Made by a program: the position numbers and the translations under genes. A stretch of 64,000 nt of DNA. It comes from Nitrincola alkalilacustris. GTDB lineage: Bacteria; Pseudomonadota; Gammaproteobacteria; Pseudomonadales; Balneatricaceae. Each line of letters begins with the position of its first letter. The first letter of the stretch is position 1. Below are positions 44,199-52,198 of this stretch, one piece after another. A model generated the notes under the pieces. The model had not been told where the DNA came from and did not search any database. It saw nothing but the letters and a program-made list of their open reading frames with translations. The DNA lies in the NCBI RefSeq assembly GCF_008973755.1, contig NZ_WBOM01000003.1:466053-530052 (forward strand), given 5' to 3'.

Positions 44199-45212
44199 TC
44201 AGGCGATGCTGCTTGTACCAAACCTTTCCCGGTAATCCTGAGGGGATACACCAATATGGCGCATGAAACAGCGCCGCATCCCCTCATATCCGGAAAAGCC
44301 ACAGCGGCGTGAAATGCTGGCGATACTTTGCTTCGTAGTCGTCAGCAGCCTCTGTGCCTCTTCAAGTCTGAACCGCTCAACGGCGCGAGCAGGAGATAGC
44401 CCCATTATCTCCTTATACTTGCGGTAGAAGTTTCGTGGGCTCATGCTGACCTGTTCAGCCAGCAACTCAATGCTGAGATCCTCTGCAAGATGCTCGATAA
44501 TCCAGGCATGCAGTGTATCGAATCGACCGAGGCCATCATTTATCTGGCTCTTGAGCAGGTTGCTGAATTGCGCCTGTCCGCCGGGCCTTTTAATAAAAAT
44601 CACCAGCGACTGAGCTAACTGCATCGCTGCGTCATGCCCCAGATCCTCTTCAACCATGGCCAGTGCCAGATCTATCCCCGCTGATACACCCGCGGAAGAC
44701 CAGATATGCCCATCCCTGACATAGATTGGGGCGGCATCGACCTGCACCAGCGGGTAGCTCTGCTGCAGTTGCTCACACCAACGCCAGTGAGTTACGGCGC
44801 GCCGGTGGTCCAGAACACCTGCCGCCGCCAGAATAAACGCCCCCATGCAGACAGAGCCCACGCGCCTTACCTTCTGGCTTTGGGTTGCAATCCAGTCGGT
44901 GAGTCGTTTGTCGGTTGCCGCTGTTATCGCGCTTCTGCCACCCGCTACGATCAGTGTATCAATTAAGGTTGTTGCGGCTTCATGAAGGGTTATCGTGTCA
45001 AAGGTCACACCGGTGTCAGTCGCGATTCTGCCACCTTCAACAGAGGCGAAAATCGGTTCATAACAGGGTGTATCACTATTATCGGATCGCGCCTGATGAA
45101 ATACCTGCAGCGGGCCTGCAATATCCAGCAGCACAGCTTCCGGAAACAGAATAAATACAAGTCGTCTGGGTGACTCGTTGGTTTTTGTTGATTTGGCAGT
45201 ATTAGTGGACAT
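44199..45212 (-). CDS. GlxA-type AraC regulator (DJ-1/PfpI domain plus HTH)
   Basis: 337 residues. The N-terminal DJ-1/PfpI domain (about 15-200) keeps the cysteine in GSVCMGAFILAAAG. A C-terminal AraC double helix-turn-helix (LIEHLAEDLSIELLAEQVSM, then SPRNFYRKYKEIMGL and RRCGFSGYEGMRRCFMRHIG) follows. GlxA-like regulators respond to metabolites such as glycine betaine, carnitine or arginine in Pseudomonas relatives. It lies divergent from a small cysteine protein gene and convergent with the homogentisate operon, so target and ligand are open. Confidence 0.88.
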   Translation of the reverse strand: MSTNTAKSTKTNESPRRLVFILFPEAVLLDIAGPLQVFHQARSDNSDTPCYEPIFASVEGGRIATDTGVTFDTITLHEAATTLIDTLIVAGGRSAITAATDKRLTDWIATQSQKVRRVGSVCMGAFILAAAGVLDHRRAVTHWRWCEQLQQSYPLVQVDAAPIYVRDGHIWSSAGVSAGIDLALAMVEEDLGHDAAMQLAQSLVIFIKRPGGQAQFSNLLKSQINDGLGRFDTLHAWIIEHLAEDLSIELLAEQVSMSPRNFYRKYKEIMGLSPARAVERFRLEEAQRLLTTTKQSIASISRRCGFSGYEGMRRCFMRHIGVSPQDYRERFGTSSIA

Positions 45213-45281
45213 CTTGTCATTTATGCCATGACTGTTCTGATTAAGCTAGCTGCAAGAGTCAAATAACCAATGGAGATAGCC

Positions 45282-45482
45282 ATGTCATTGAGTCTGGAAA
45301 ACTGCATCAACAGTCACTGCCCCTGGTCGGGTAATCCAGTCAGCGCTGAGGCATTAGCCCTGTATCGTGGAGTGACAGTCGGATTCTGTAATCCTGGATG
45401 TCGGGATAAGTTTATTAAGGCCACCAGTCTGTTTGATGAACTGCTGAATAGTCTGGAAACTACGAGGCGAGGCAAGGAATGA
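45282..45482 (+). CDS. Small four-cysteine protein (TRASH/YHS-like)
   Basis: 66 residues. GGAG at 45272-45275 is 6 bases before ATG 45282, so that start is preferred to ATG 45270. Cysteines C8, C13, C36 and C40 fall in NCINSHCPWSG and GFCNPGC, a pair-of-pairs that resembles TRASH or YHS metal-binding knuckles. The conserved CPWSG...YRG...GFCNPGCRDKF pattern recurs in many proteobacterial small proteins, sometimes misnamed glutathione S-transferase. Metal binding (Zn or Cu) is probable; the role is unknown. It is divergent from the GlxA-type gene. Confidence 0.7.
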   Translation: MSLSLENCINSHCPWSGNPVSAEALALYRGVTVGFCNPGCRDKFIKATSLFDELLNSLETTRRGKE

Positions 45483-45529
45483 ACATTATCCGGTCTCATG
45501 AATTCACAGCTCCACACGCCTGGGGTGCA

Positions 45530-45559
45530 ATCAATATTTAGAAGCAAAGATCAATATTT
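45530..45559. promoter_or_regulatory. 20-bp-spaced direct repeats upstream of the SBP-TCS operon
   Basis: ATCAATATTT occurs at 45530-45539 and 45550-45559, a direct repeat with a 20-bp period (two helical turns), about 80-110 bp before the operon start. An OmpR-type regulator could bind there for autoregulation. It is weak evidence because the motif is AT-rich. Confidence 0.35.
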
Positions 45560-45640
45560 TCAGGCAATTCCGCAATAAACGTCATATCCTTTGTACTATC
45601 AGAATGAGGACCCTGTGTTTTAGTAAAGGATCTGAACAGA

Positions 45641-46903
45641 GTGATGATGACAACAGGCTGGCGAATATCTGTTGCGGCAATTGTATTGTCGCTTGCTGCA
45701 CCTTCATATGCCGACAGGTCTGCTGAGACTACCCTGGAGGTTCTTCATTGGTGGACATCTGCCAGCGAGCATGCAGCGGCCGAGTTGCTGCGTGAAGCGA
45801 TGGAAGAGGAGGGTTATCGGATCACCGATTATGCAATTGTCGGTGGTGCCGGTGAAGGTGCAGTCAAGGTACTCAAGGCACGGGTACTGCTTGATGATGC
45901 GCCGGATATTGCACAGATTATCGGGCCATCGATACGGAACTGGGCGGAGTTGGGGTTTTTCCATTCGCTGGCTGGTAGCCAGGATAACCACACTCTGTTT
46001 GATAACCTTTCCAGCCCCGTGTTTGATCTGGTCGCGTATGAGGAACAGCCGTTTGCTGTCCCGCTTGCGATCCATCGAGTTAACACGCTGATCTTTAATC
46101 AGACACTTTTTGATAAGTTCGGACTTGAGCCTGCTGTAGACTGGGCTAGCTGGCTGGAGCAGTTAGATCTGTTGCAGCAAGCAGGCATCGTGCCCCTGGC
46201 TCACTCAAATCAACCTTGGCAGAATGCGACCTTGTTCGAAACTGTTCTTGCAGTCACAGCATCCCCCGATACCTACCATCAGATCATGATCGAACAGGAT
46301 AGCTCGGCACTTTTGGGCGAAGAGATGGCGCTGAGCCTGACCCGATTCAGGCAACTGAAATCCTACATGCAACCTCTGCGAAACAGTGACTGGAGCGAGG
46401 CCACGCGCCAGGTATTTGAGGGAAAGGCAGGAATGCAGTTGATGGGTGACTGGGCGCTAGGTGAGGTGCTGCAATGGCAGACTGGCGGTCTGGTCGGTAG
46501 CCAGATTGACAATCAGATCGGCTGTTCGGCATTTTTCTCGCAGCAGCATCTGTACAGTGTTGATAGTCTGGTATTCTTTCGCAGCGGCTCTTTGACGGAA
46601 GGCGCAGTTCAACGCTTAGTGCAAAAACTTGGCGATTCGGATTTTCAGTATCGCTTTGCACAGGTTAAAGGCGCCATACCGGCCAGACAGGATGCAGCGT
46701 TATCGGTACAGCCATGCCTGGCGGCTTCGGCACGAGACTTTGAACAACAGACACGCTTACCCAGTCTGGTGCATCGGACGGCCGCCATAGAGGAGGTGCG
46801 CAATGTATTCATTCATGCGCTGCACCGCTTTTTCAACGATGACACACAGGATATCAAGCTGACTCAGACGCGTCTGGCAGCTGAACTCAGAGCATTACAA
46901 TAA
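45641..46903 (+). CDS. ABC-type sugar-binding protein, likely periplasmic co-sensor
   Basis: 420 residues. A Sec signal ends at SYA (about residue 24). The mature protein fits extracellular solute-binding protein family 1 (LEVLHWWTSASEH, PFAVPLAIHRVNTLIFNQTL, FEGKAGMQLMGDWALGE), nearest glucose-binding proteins of Pseudomonas. No ABC permease or ATPase gene follows. Its stop codon instead overlaps the response regulator start by one base, so it is translated with a two-component system. A role as a ligand-presenting partner of the kinase is more likely than transport. Ligand unknown; the downstream GlcNAc genes suggest an amino sugar. Confidence 0.85.
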   Translation: MMMTTGWRISVAAIVLSLAAPSYADRSAETTLEVLHWWTSASEHAAAELLREAMEEEGYRITDYAIVGGAGEGAVKVLKARVLLDDAPDIAQIIGPSIRNWAELGFFHSLAGSQDNHTLFDNLSSPVFDLVAYEEQPFAVPLAIHRVNTLIFNQTLFDKFGLEPAVDWASWLEQLDLLQQAGIVPLAHSNQPWQNATLFETVLAVTASPDTYHQIMIEQDSSALLGEEMALSLTRFRQLKSYMQPLRNSDWSEATRQVFEGKAGMQLMGDWALGEVLQWQTGGLVGSQIDNQIGCSAFFSQQHLYSVDSLVFFRSGSLTEGAVQRLVQKLGDSDFQYRFAQVKGAIPARQDAALSVQPCLAASARDFEQQTRLPSLVHRTAAIEEVRNVFIHALHRFFNDDTQDIKLTQTRLAAELRALQ

Positions 46904-47613
46904 TGAAAACCCTACTCATAGTAGATGATGATAAGAAAATACTGAGTCTGTTACAGGCCTATCTTGAGCGTAATCAGTTCCGCGTGATCAGCGCCTTGAA
47001 CGGCGAAACAGCGCTGCAGATGTATGAGCAGCATCCGGAGATTGAATTGGTAGTATTGGATGTGATGCTGCCGGATCTGGATGGTTTCCAGGTATGCCGT
47101 TTGCTGCGCAAGCGCTCAGATGTGCCGATTCTGATGCTGACGGCTAACATTGATGAAACCGACCGTATCGTTGGGTTAGAGCTGGGAGCAGATGACTATC
47201 TGGGCAAGCCGTTCAACCCGCGTGAGTTGCTGGCTCGTATCAAAGCCATTTTGCGGCGTGTGGAAGGCGGCAATGCTCAGCAACCAACCTGTTATTTTTT
47301 TGCTGATTTCTGTCTGGATTGCGTCAACCGAACGCTGATGGGTGCCGACGGGCAAGAGGTTGTTCTGTCGGGCAATGAGTTCATGTTGCTGCAATACCTG
47401 GTTCAGAGAGCTGGCTCGATTGTGGAGCGAAGCCAATTGATTGAGGCTACACATGGACGAGATCTGGGACCATTGGATCGTAACCTGGATGTCCAGATCA
47501 GCCGTTTGCGCAGTAAACTCAAAGACGAAGGTAAGCAGCCGCGATTTATCAAAACTGTGAGGGGCGTGGGCTATGTATTTGCCTGCGAGGTGAGTGTGGA
47601 TGCGCCTGATTGA
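46903..47613 (+). CDS. OmpR-family response regulator (GltR-like)
   Basis: 236 residues. Receiver domain 1-120 with acidic pocket D8-D9, phosphorylation site D53 (VLDVMLPDLDG) and K in LGKPFNP; a winged-helix DNA-binding domain is at about 140-230 (VQISRLRSKLKDEG). The start overlaps the binding-protein stop by one base, and the kinase starts 14 bases before its own stop. Its targets probably include the nag PTS genes 1.6 kb downstream. Confidence 0.93.
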   Translation: MKTLLIVDDDKKILSLLQAYLERNQFRVISALNGETALQMYEQHPEIELVVLDVMLPDLDGFQVCRLLRKRSDVPILMLTANIDETDRIVGLELGADDYLGKPFNPRELLARIKAILRRVEGGNAQQPTCYFFADFCLDCVNRTLMGADGQEVVLSGNEFMLLQYLVQRAGSIVERSQLIEATHGRDLGPLDRNLDVQISRLRSKLKDEGKQPRFIKTVRGVGYVFACEVSVDAPD

Positions 47614-49048
47614 GTCGCTCATGCCAGCGTCTTTGCTGGCTCGGATGATCCTGACGCTTGCGCTGGGGATGGTTCTGACTCAAACGGCGGTCAGCCTGAA
47701 CTGGTCCACCCATCTACACAATCAGGCTCGTCATGATACTCAGCAGGCGGCTGGTTATCTGGGCAGCGCAGCGGCGGCCACAGTTCATTACTTTGCCTTG
47801 TTGCCGCAGAGTTATCAGCCACTGGTGATTGATCAACTCAGGGAGATGGGTGGTACGCGCTTTTTTGTCACGCTCAACCCCGAAGTACTGCAGATAAACG
47901 GTATCAGCGATGACCCTTTGGCAGAGCAGGCGCGGATCAGCTTTCAACAGGCGCTGGAGGAGCAGTTAGGGACGGGCTTTCCGCTTGAGGCAGCCATTGC
48001 CTGGCCTGAACAGTTGGTGACATCAGAGCAGGGCACCCTGATTACAGATTTGCCTCGTCAATGGACTGAGTTCAGTCTGTTATTACAACCTAAGCCGGCA
48101 CCGATCCTGGTCGCTCAGATAGCGCTGGAAAATGGTGATTGGCTGTATCTCGCCAGCCTGATGCCGGATCCCTATTTCCTGGATAAATCCAATCCCTTCA
48201 GTGGTTGGAGTTGGTTGATTCAACTGGTACCGATTCTGTCTGCGCTGGTGTTGATGATTCCGCTGACCCGCTCAATCACCAAGCCGCTTGCCCGACTGTC
48301 GGCTGCCACGCACAGCTTCGGACGCGGGTTGGCACATGAGGCCTTGCCGGAAACGGGTAGCCGAGAGTATCGCAATCTGCGCAATGCACTATTGGAAATG
48401 GAGCGTCGTATCGAGCAGTTCATCGCAGATCGAGGGCGGCTTTTTTCATCCATCAGCCATGACCTTCGCACACCTATCACACGCCTCAAACTGAGGACCG
48501 AAATGCTGGACGATCCTCAAATTCAACAGGAGTTTCATGAGGATCTGGATGACCTGTCACGACTGGTGACAGCAGCGCTGCAAAGCGTCAAGGACACAGC
48601 ACTGGATGAGCCGATCAGCGAAGTCAGGCTTGATGAATTGCTGCGACGTCTCACTCAGACCTACAGCCTCAGCGGCCAGGTGGTCAGCATTAAATGCCCA
48701 GAAATTTTACTGCAGACACGGGTACTGGCACTCAAACGCGTGCTTGATAATCTGATCAACAATGCACTGCTCTATGGCGATAAGGTGGATATTCGAGTTG
48801 AGCAGCGAGAGCAGCTTTGGATCAGTATCAGGGACTATGGCCCCGGTGTAGCGGAATCGGAGATCGAGAACCTGATACAGCCTGGCCAGCGTCTGGAACA
48901 TGGTCGCAGTCGTAACCAGGACGGGCAGGGGTTGGGTTTAACCATCAGTCATAACCTGGTGCTTGGGCTGGGTGGCCAGTTGAAGCTCTTCAATCATCCT
49001 ACCGGTGGCCTGGTCGCTCAGATACGCCTGCCTCAGAAACTGACCTGA
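47600..49048 (+). CDS. Membrane sensor histidine kinase (EnvZ/GtrS-like)
   Basis: 482 residues. Membrane helices at about 12-32 and 205-225 flank a periplasmic sensor of about 170 residues; HAMP is at about 225-275. HisKA has phospho-acceptor H287 (SSISHDLRTPITRLKLR), and HATPase_c has DNLINNALLYG and RDYGPG. ATG 47600 has GAGG nine bases upstream and lies within the regulator gene; GTG 47594 is the alternative. The large periplasmic part could dock the sugar-binding protein encoded first in the operon. Confidence 0.92.
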   Translation: MRLIESLMPASLLARMILTLALGMVLTQTAVSLNWSTHLHNQARHDTQQAAGYLGSAAAATVHYFALLPQSYQPLVIDQLREMGGTRFFVTLNPEVLQINGISDDPLAEQARISFQQALEEQLGTGFPLEAAIAWPEQLVTSEQGTLITDLPRQWTEFSLLLQPKPAPILVAQIALENGDWLYLASLMPDPYFLDKSNPFSGWSWLIQLVPILSALVLMIPLTRSITKPLARLSAATHSFGRGLAHEALPETGSREYRNLRNALLEMERRIEQFIADRGRLFSSISHDLRTPITRLKLRTEMLDDPQIQQEFHEDLDDLSRLVTAALQSVKDTALDEPISEVRLDELLRRLTQTYSLSGQVVSIKCPEILLQTRVLALKRVLDNLINNALLYGDKVDIRVEQREQLWISIRDYGPGVAESEIENLIQPGQRLEHGRSRNQDGQGLGLTISHNLVLGLGGQLKLFNHPTGGLVAQIRLPQKLT

Positions 49049-49057
49049 CAACATCTG

Positions 49058-49074
49058 TTGCAAGGTTTTGCAAG
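49058..49074 (+). promoter_or_regulatory. Tandem TTGCAAG repeat before the GlcNAc PTS operon
   Basis: TTGCAAG occurs at 49058-49064 and 49068-49074 with a 10-bp period, 9 bp after the kinase stop and about 165 bp before the PTS fusion gene. Head-to-tail repeats with one-turn spacing are how OmpR-family regulators bind. Candidate site for the response regulator at 46903. Confidence 0.45.
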
Positions 49075-49236
49075 ATTACGTAGTGCCCTGTAATACAAGC
49101 AATTATTTGCAGTACTTTTCTGAAAGACACACTCCTTACTTCATCTTAATGTAAAGAATCTGTCGATGACCTGTAGCCAGGTTCCTATCGGCACTGCTGC
49201 CTTGCAGCCAATAAACATAAGAAAGGTTGAAGTGTC

Positions 49237-51852
49237 ATGTCAGATTCATTACTGCAGATCATCAGTCCTGTTGCCGGACGTGTTCTTGCGTTGAGTGATA
49301 TTCCCGATCCGGTTTTTTCAGAAGGTATGGTTGGCGATGGATGTGGTATCGACCCGACGGGGCAAGAGATATCCGCGCCTGTGAGTGGTGTGATCAGCCA
49401 ATACCATCGTTGCAAGCATGCGTTGGCAGTCCGTCATGACAGCGGCATAGAAGTATTGATTCATCTTGGGTTGGATACAGTCACTCTTGAGGGAAAAGGG
49501 ATATCCAGCCTGGTACAACAGGGTGACAAGGTGATTGCCGGTCAGCCGTTGCTCAGATTTGATGCAGACTATCTTGCACTGAATGCCCGATCATTGATCA
49601 GCGCCATTGTTGTGACTAATCCTGAGCTTTTGACAGGTATCTCTGTGGTCGCACCCTCACTTGTTGAGTCTCATCAGCCTTTGCTGCAGCTGGAGCTGAA
49701 ATCCGACACCGTTATTAATGGCTCTTCCGCACTTGTTTCAGAGGATTTTGTTTCAGAGGACCTAGTTTCAGAGGACCTAGTTTCAGAGGACCTGTCTTCG
49801 GCAATGACTCACGCCTGTGGAGAGGTGTGTATACCTAATCCTTTGGGGCTGCATGCACGTCCAGCAGCCCGCTTGTCTGATCATGTAAAGAAGCTTGGTG
49901 TGAAGGTCACCGTTTATAAAGGTGTACAGGCGGCCAATGCGGCATCTGTTGTTGCCGTGATGGGGCTGGGCACGGTGCAGGGTGATCGACTTAAAGTCGA
50001 AGTGACAGGTATTGATGCCGAGTCGGCATTAGAGTCCATATTGTCGGCTATTGTGGGTGGCCTCGGTGAGGTTTGTCAGCCAGTTGAAGCTGCACCCTCT
50101 GTTACTGCACCCTCTGTGATCGCGCTTGAAGACGAGCCTTCATTACTTCGCCGTCGAGTGGTGTCTGAGAATCAGTTACTGGGCGTTGCCGCATCAGCCG
50201 GTCAGGCAGCCGGTGTCATCTATCGTATAAATGACGAACTACCGGATTATAGCCGTGTTTCAGATGACTCAAGACAAGAGTTGATGCGCCTCAAAGCAGC
50301 TCTTGCGGATCAAGCTATGAGTTTTCAGACACGCATCATACAAACAGAGGATGTTGATCAGGCTGATATATTCAGCGCCCATCTGAGTATGCTGCAGGAT
50401 CCAGATCTGCTGCTTTTGATCGAACAGTACATAACCGATGGCGCCAGCTGTGAAGCCGCAGTTGATGACGCGTTCAAGCAGCAGATACAACAGCTTCAAA
50501 AAACAGAAAACAGCCTGCTGCAAAGCCGTATAACGGATCTTGTCGATATCCGTCATCAACTTCTGCAACGCATGCTGGGTGTGGATTCTGCGACTGATAT
50601 TCCAGATGAAACTGTGTTGCTGATCAAAGATCTGAGCCCTTCGCTGGCAGCGAGTCTTGATCCGGCCGTCATCAGAGGGGTTATCACAGAGCAGGGTGGT
50701 GCAGCATCACATGCGGCCATTGTGATGCGTGGCCTGGGCATACCGATGTTGGCAGGGCTGGGTACACAATGTCACTCCTTACACAACGGACAACGTGTGA
50801 TCGTGGATGGATCTCGCGGCGTGCTCGACATTGATGTCAGCGACAGTCAATTACAGACATTTGCGATCATGCAGACCGCTCGGCAAATGCAGGCTGATCG
50901 AGATCTTGCCCAGGTTCATGAACCCACCAGAATGCGCCAGGGGAGCCTGATTCAGGTTGCAGCCAATGTCGGTTGCCTGGCAGATGCGCGTCAAGGGTAT
51001 CGTTTGGGTGCTGAAGGATCTGGCCTGGTGCGTACTGAGTTTCTATTTCAGTCGCAGCAGAAAGCACCCGATGAGAATCAGCAGTATGCGGCCTATATGG
51101 AGCTGCTGAGTGCTATGCCAGGCCAGACACTGATTATCCGAACTCTTGATGTCGGGGGCGACAAGCCGTTGAGTTATCTTCCTTTGCCGAAAGAGGATAA
51201 CCCTTTTCTGGGTGAGCGGGGGATCCGAGTCGGTCTGCATCGCCCTGCGCTATTGCGCACCCAGGTACGCGCTATCTTGCGTGCCCATGCAGAAACTGGC
51301 CGTTGCAAGATCATGCTGCCAATGATTTCGAGACATGAAGAACTATCTCTCAGTCGCTTACTGATTCAGGAGGAGGCTCATAATCTTGGTGTTATGGTCT
51401 GTGATGTAGGCGTCATGATTGAGGTGCCATCGGCAGCGATGATGGCGGATCAACTGGCCAGTCAGGCCGATTTTCTCTCTATAGGCTCCAATGATTTGAC
51501 TCAGTATGTGTTGGCGATGGACCGCGGACATCCGCAGTTGGCTACCTATGCAGATGGACTGGAGCCATCGGTGCTGAGAATGATTGCAAAAACCACCGAG
51601 GGCGCACTATTTCATCAGCGCTGGGTAGGTGTCTGTGGTGGATTGGCCTCAGATCCAACGGCTGTTCCAATTTTGCTGGGACTGGGGGTAACCGAATTAT
51701 CAGTCAGTGCGCCCGCATTGCCTGAGATTCGTGCACTGGTGCGTCGCCTGGATGAAAAACAGTGTCAGGAGTTGGCACGCAAGGCATTAGACGCATCGGA
51801 TGCCGAAGCCGTCAGGGCGCTGTCAACTGAGTTTTCCGGGAGTCTGTCATGA
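49237..51852 (+). CDS. nagF: PTS fusion protein: EIIA-Glc, HPr and Enzyme I (NagF-type)
   Basis: 871 residues holding the whole soluble phosphorelay. The EIIA-Glc domain (1-150) has H61 and phospho-H76 (VLIHLGLD). HPr (about 193-280) has phospho-H206 (NPLGLHARPAARL). Enzyme I (from about 312) has phospho-H492 (GGAASHAAIVMRG), TLDVGGDKPL and the C-terminal cysteine in VGVCGGLASDP. It passes phosphate from PEP to the membrane EIIBC. The linker between EIIA and HPr contains a four-unit VSEDL repeat. It is translated with the next gene through an ATGA overlap. Confidence 0.93.
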   Translation: MSDSLLQIISPVAGRVLALSDIPDPVFSEGMVGDGCGIDPTGQEISAPVSGVISQYHRCKHALAVRHDSGIEVLIHLGLDTVTLEGKGISSLVQQGDKVIAGQPLLRFDADYLALNARSLISAIVVTNPELLTGISVVAPSLVESHQPLLQLELKSDTVINGSSALVSEDFVSEDLVSEDLVSEDLSSAMTHACGEVCIPNPLGLHARPAARLSDHVKKLGVKVTVYKGVQAANAASVVAVMGLGTVQGDRLKVEVTGIDAESALESILSAIVGGLGEVCQPVEAAPSVTAPSVIALEDEPSLLRRRVVSENQLLGVAASAGQAAGVIYRINDELPDYSRVSDDSRQELMRLKAALADQAMSFQTRIIQTEDVDQADIFSAHLSMLQDPDLLLLIEQYITDGASCEAAVDDAFKQQIQQLQKTENSLLQSRITDLVDIRHQLLQRMLGVDSATDIPDETVLLIKDLSPSLAASLDPAVIRGVITEQGGAASHAAIVMRGLGIPMLAGLGTQCHSLHNGQRVIVDGSRGVLDIDVSDSQLQTFAIMQTARQMQADRDLAQVHEPTRMRQGSLIQVAANVGCLADARQGYRLGAEGSGLVRTEFLFQSQQKAPDENQQYAAYMELLSAMPGQTLIIRTLDVGGDKPLSYLPLPKEDNPFLGERGIRVGLHRPALLRTQVRAILRAHAETGRCKIMLPMISRHEELSLSRLLIQEEAHNLGVMVCDVGVMIEVPSAAMMADQLASQADFLSIGSNDLTQYVLAMDRGHPQLATYADGLEPSVLRMIAKTTEGALFHQRWVGVCGGLASDPTAVPILLGLGVTELSVSAPALPEIRALVRRLDEKQCQELARKALDASDAEAVRALSTEFSGSLS
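49735..49794 (+). repeat. Four 15-bp tandem repeats in the EIIA-HPr linker
   Basis: The unit GTTTCAGAGGACCTA runs at 49735, 49750, 49765 and 49780; the second and third copies are identical. It encodes VSEDF, VSEDL, VSEDL, VSEDL at about residues 167-186. The acidic linker can change length by slippage without a frameshift. Confidence 0.9.
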
Positions 51853-52148
51853 ATCTGCTGAATAGTTTGTCACGGGTATTAAGTAATCGTCCCTCTAGCA
51901 AAATCGATACGCAATCATTTTTAACTCCATCTTCGCCGCCACTGGAACAGGTTTCAGTGCTGGCAGGTGGTGATGAGAATGTCGTGAGCATGAAAGTCTG
52001 CGCATTGACTCGATTACGAGTTGAACTGAAATCCCCTGTGTCATTGACCCTATCGCAATTGCCGGCACCTTTTGTCGGGCTGCTACCGATCAATGAACGT
52101 GTGATTTATCTGGTGGCTGCTGAAGATATCAGCCACTGGTCTGTCTGA
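51849..52148 (+). CDS. Stand-alone EIIB-like (GPTS) domain protein
   Basis: 99 residues. The C-terminal 60 resemble a glucose-family PTS EIIB domain: GGDENVVSMKVCALTRLRVEL aligns with GGHDNISHIDACITRLRLSV of the NagE EIIB, and C51 stands at the phosphorylation cysteine. The first 35 residues are a low-complexity lead with no counterpart. NagE already carries its own EIIB, so this is a second copy. It could be an extra phosphorylation partner, a regulator, or a decaying duplicate; the ILGP-type end of EIIB is not conserved (YLVAAEDIS). ATG overlaps the previous stop (ATGA). Confidence 0.75.
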   Translation: MNLLNSLSRVLSNRPSSKIDTQSFLTPSSPPLEQVSVLAGGDENVVSMKVCALTRLRVELKSPVSLTLSQLPAPFVGLLPINERVIYLVAAEDISHWSV

Positions 52149-52198
52149 GGAGGCCGCATGTCCTCCATAACAATAAAAAATGAAAACGGAGAGAACTC

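Noticed and set aside
49735..49794. CRISPR-like short repeats
   Set aside because: The 15-bp units are contiguous, in frame inside a coding region, and have no spacers.
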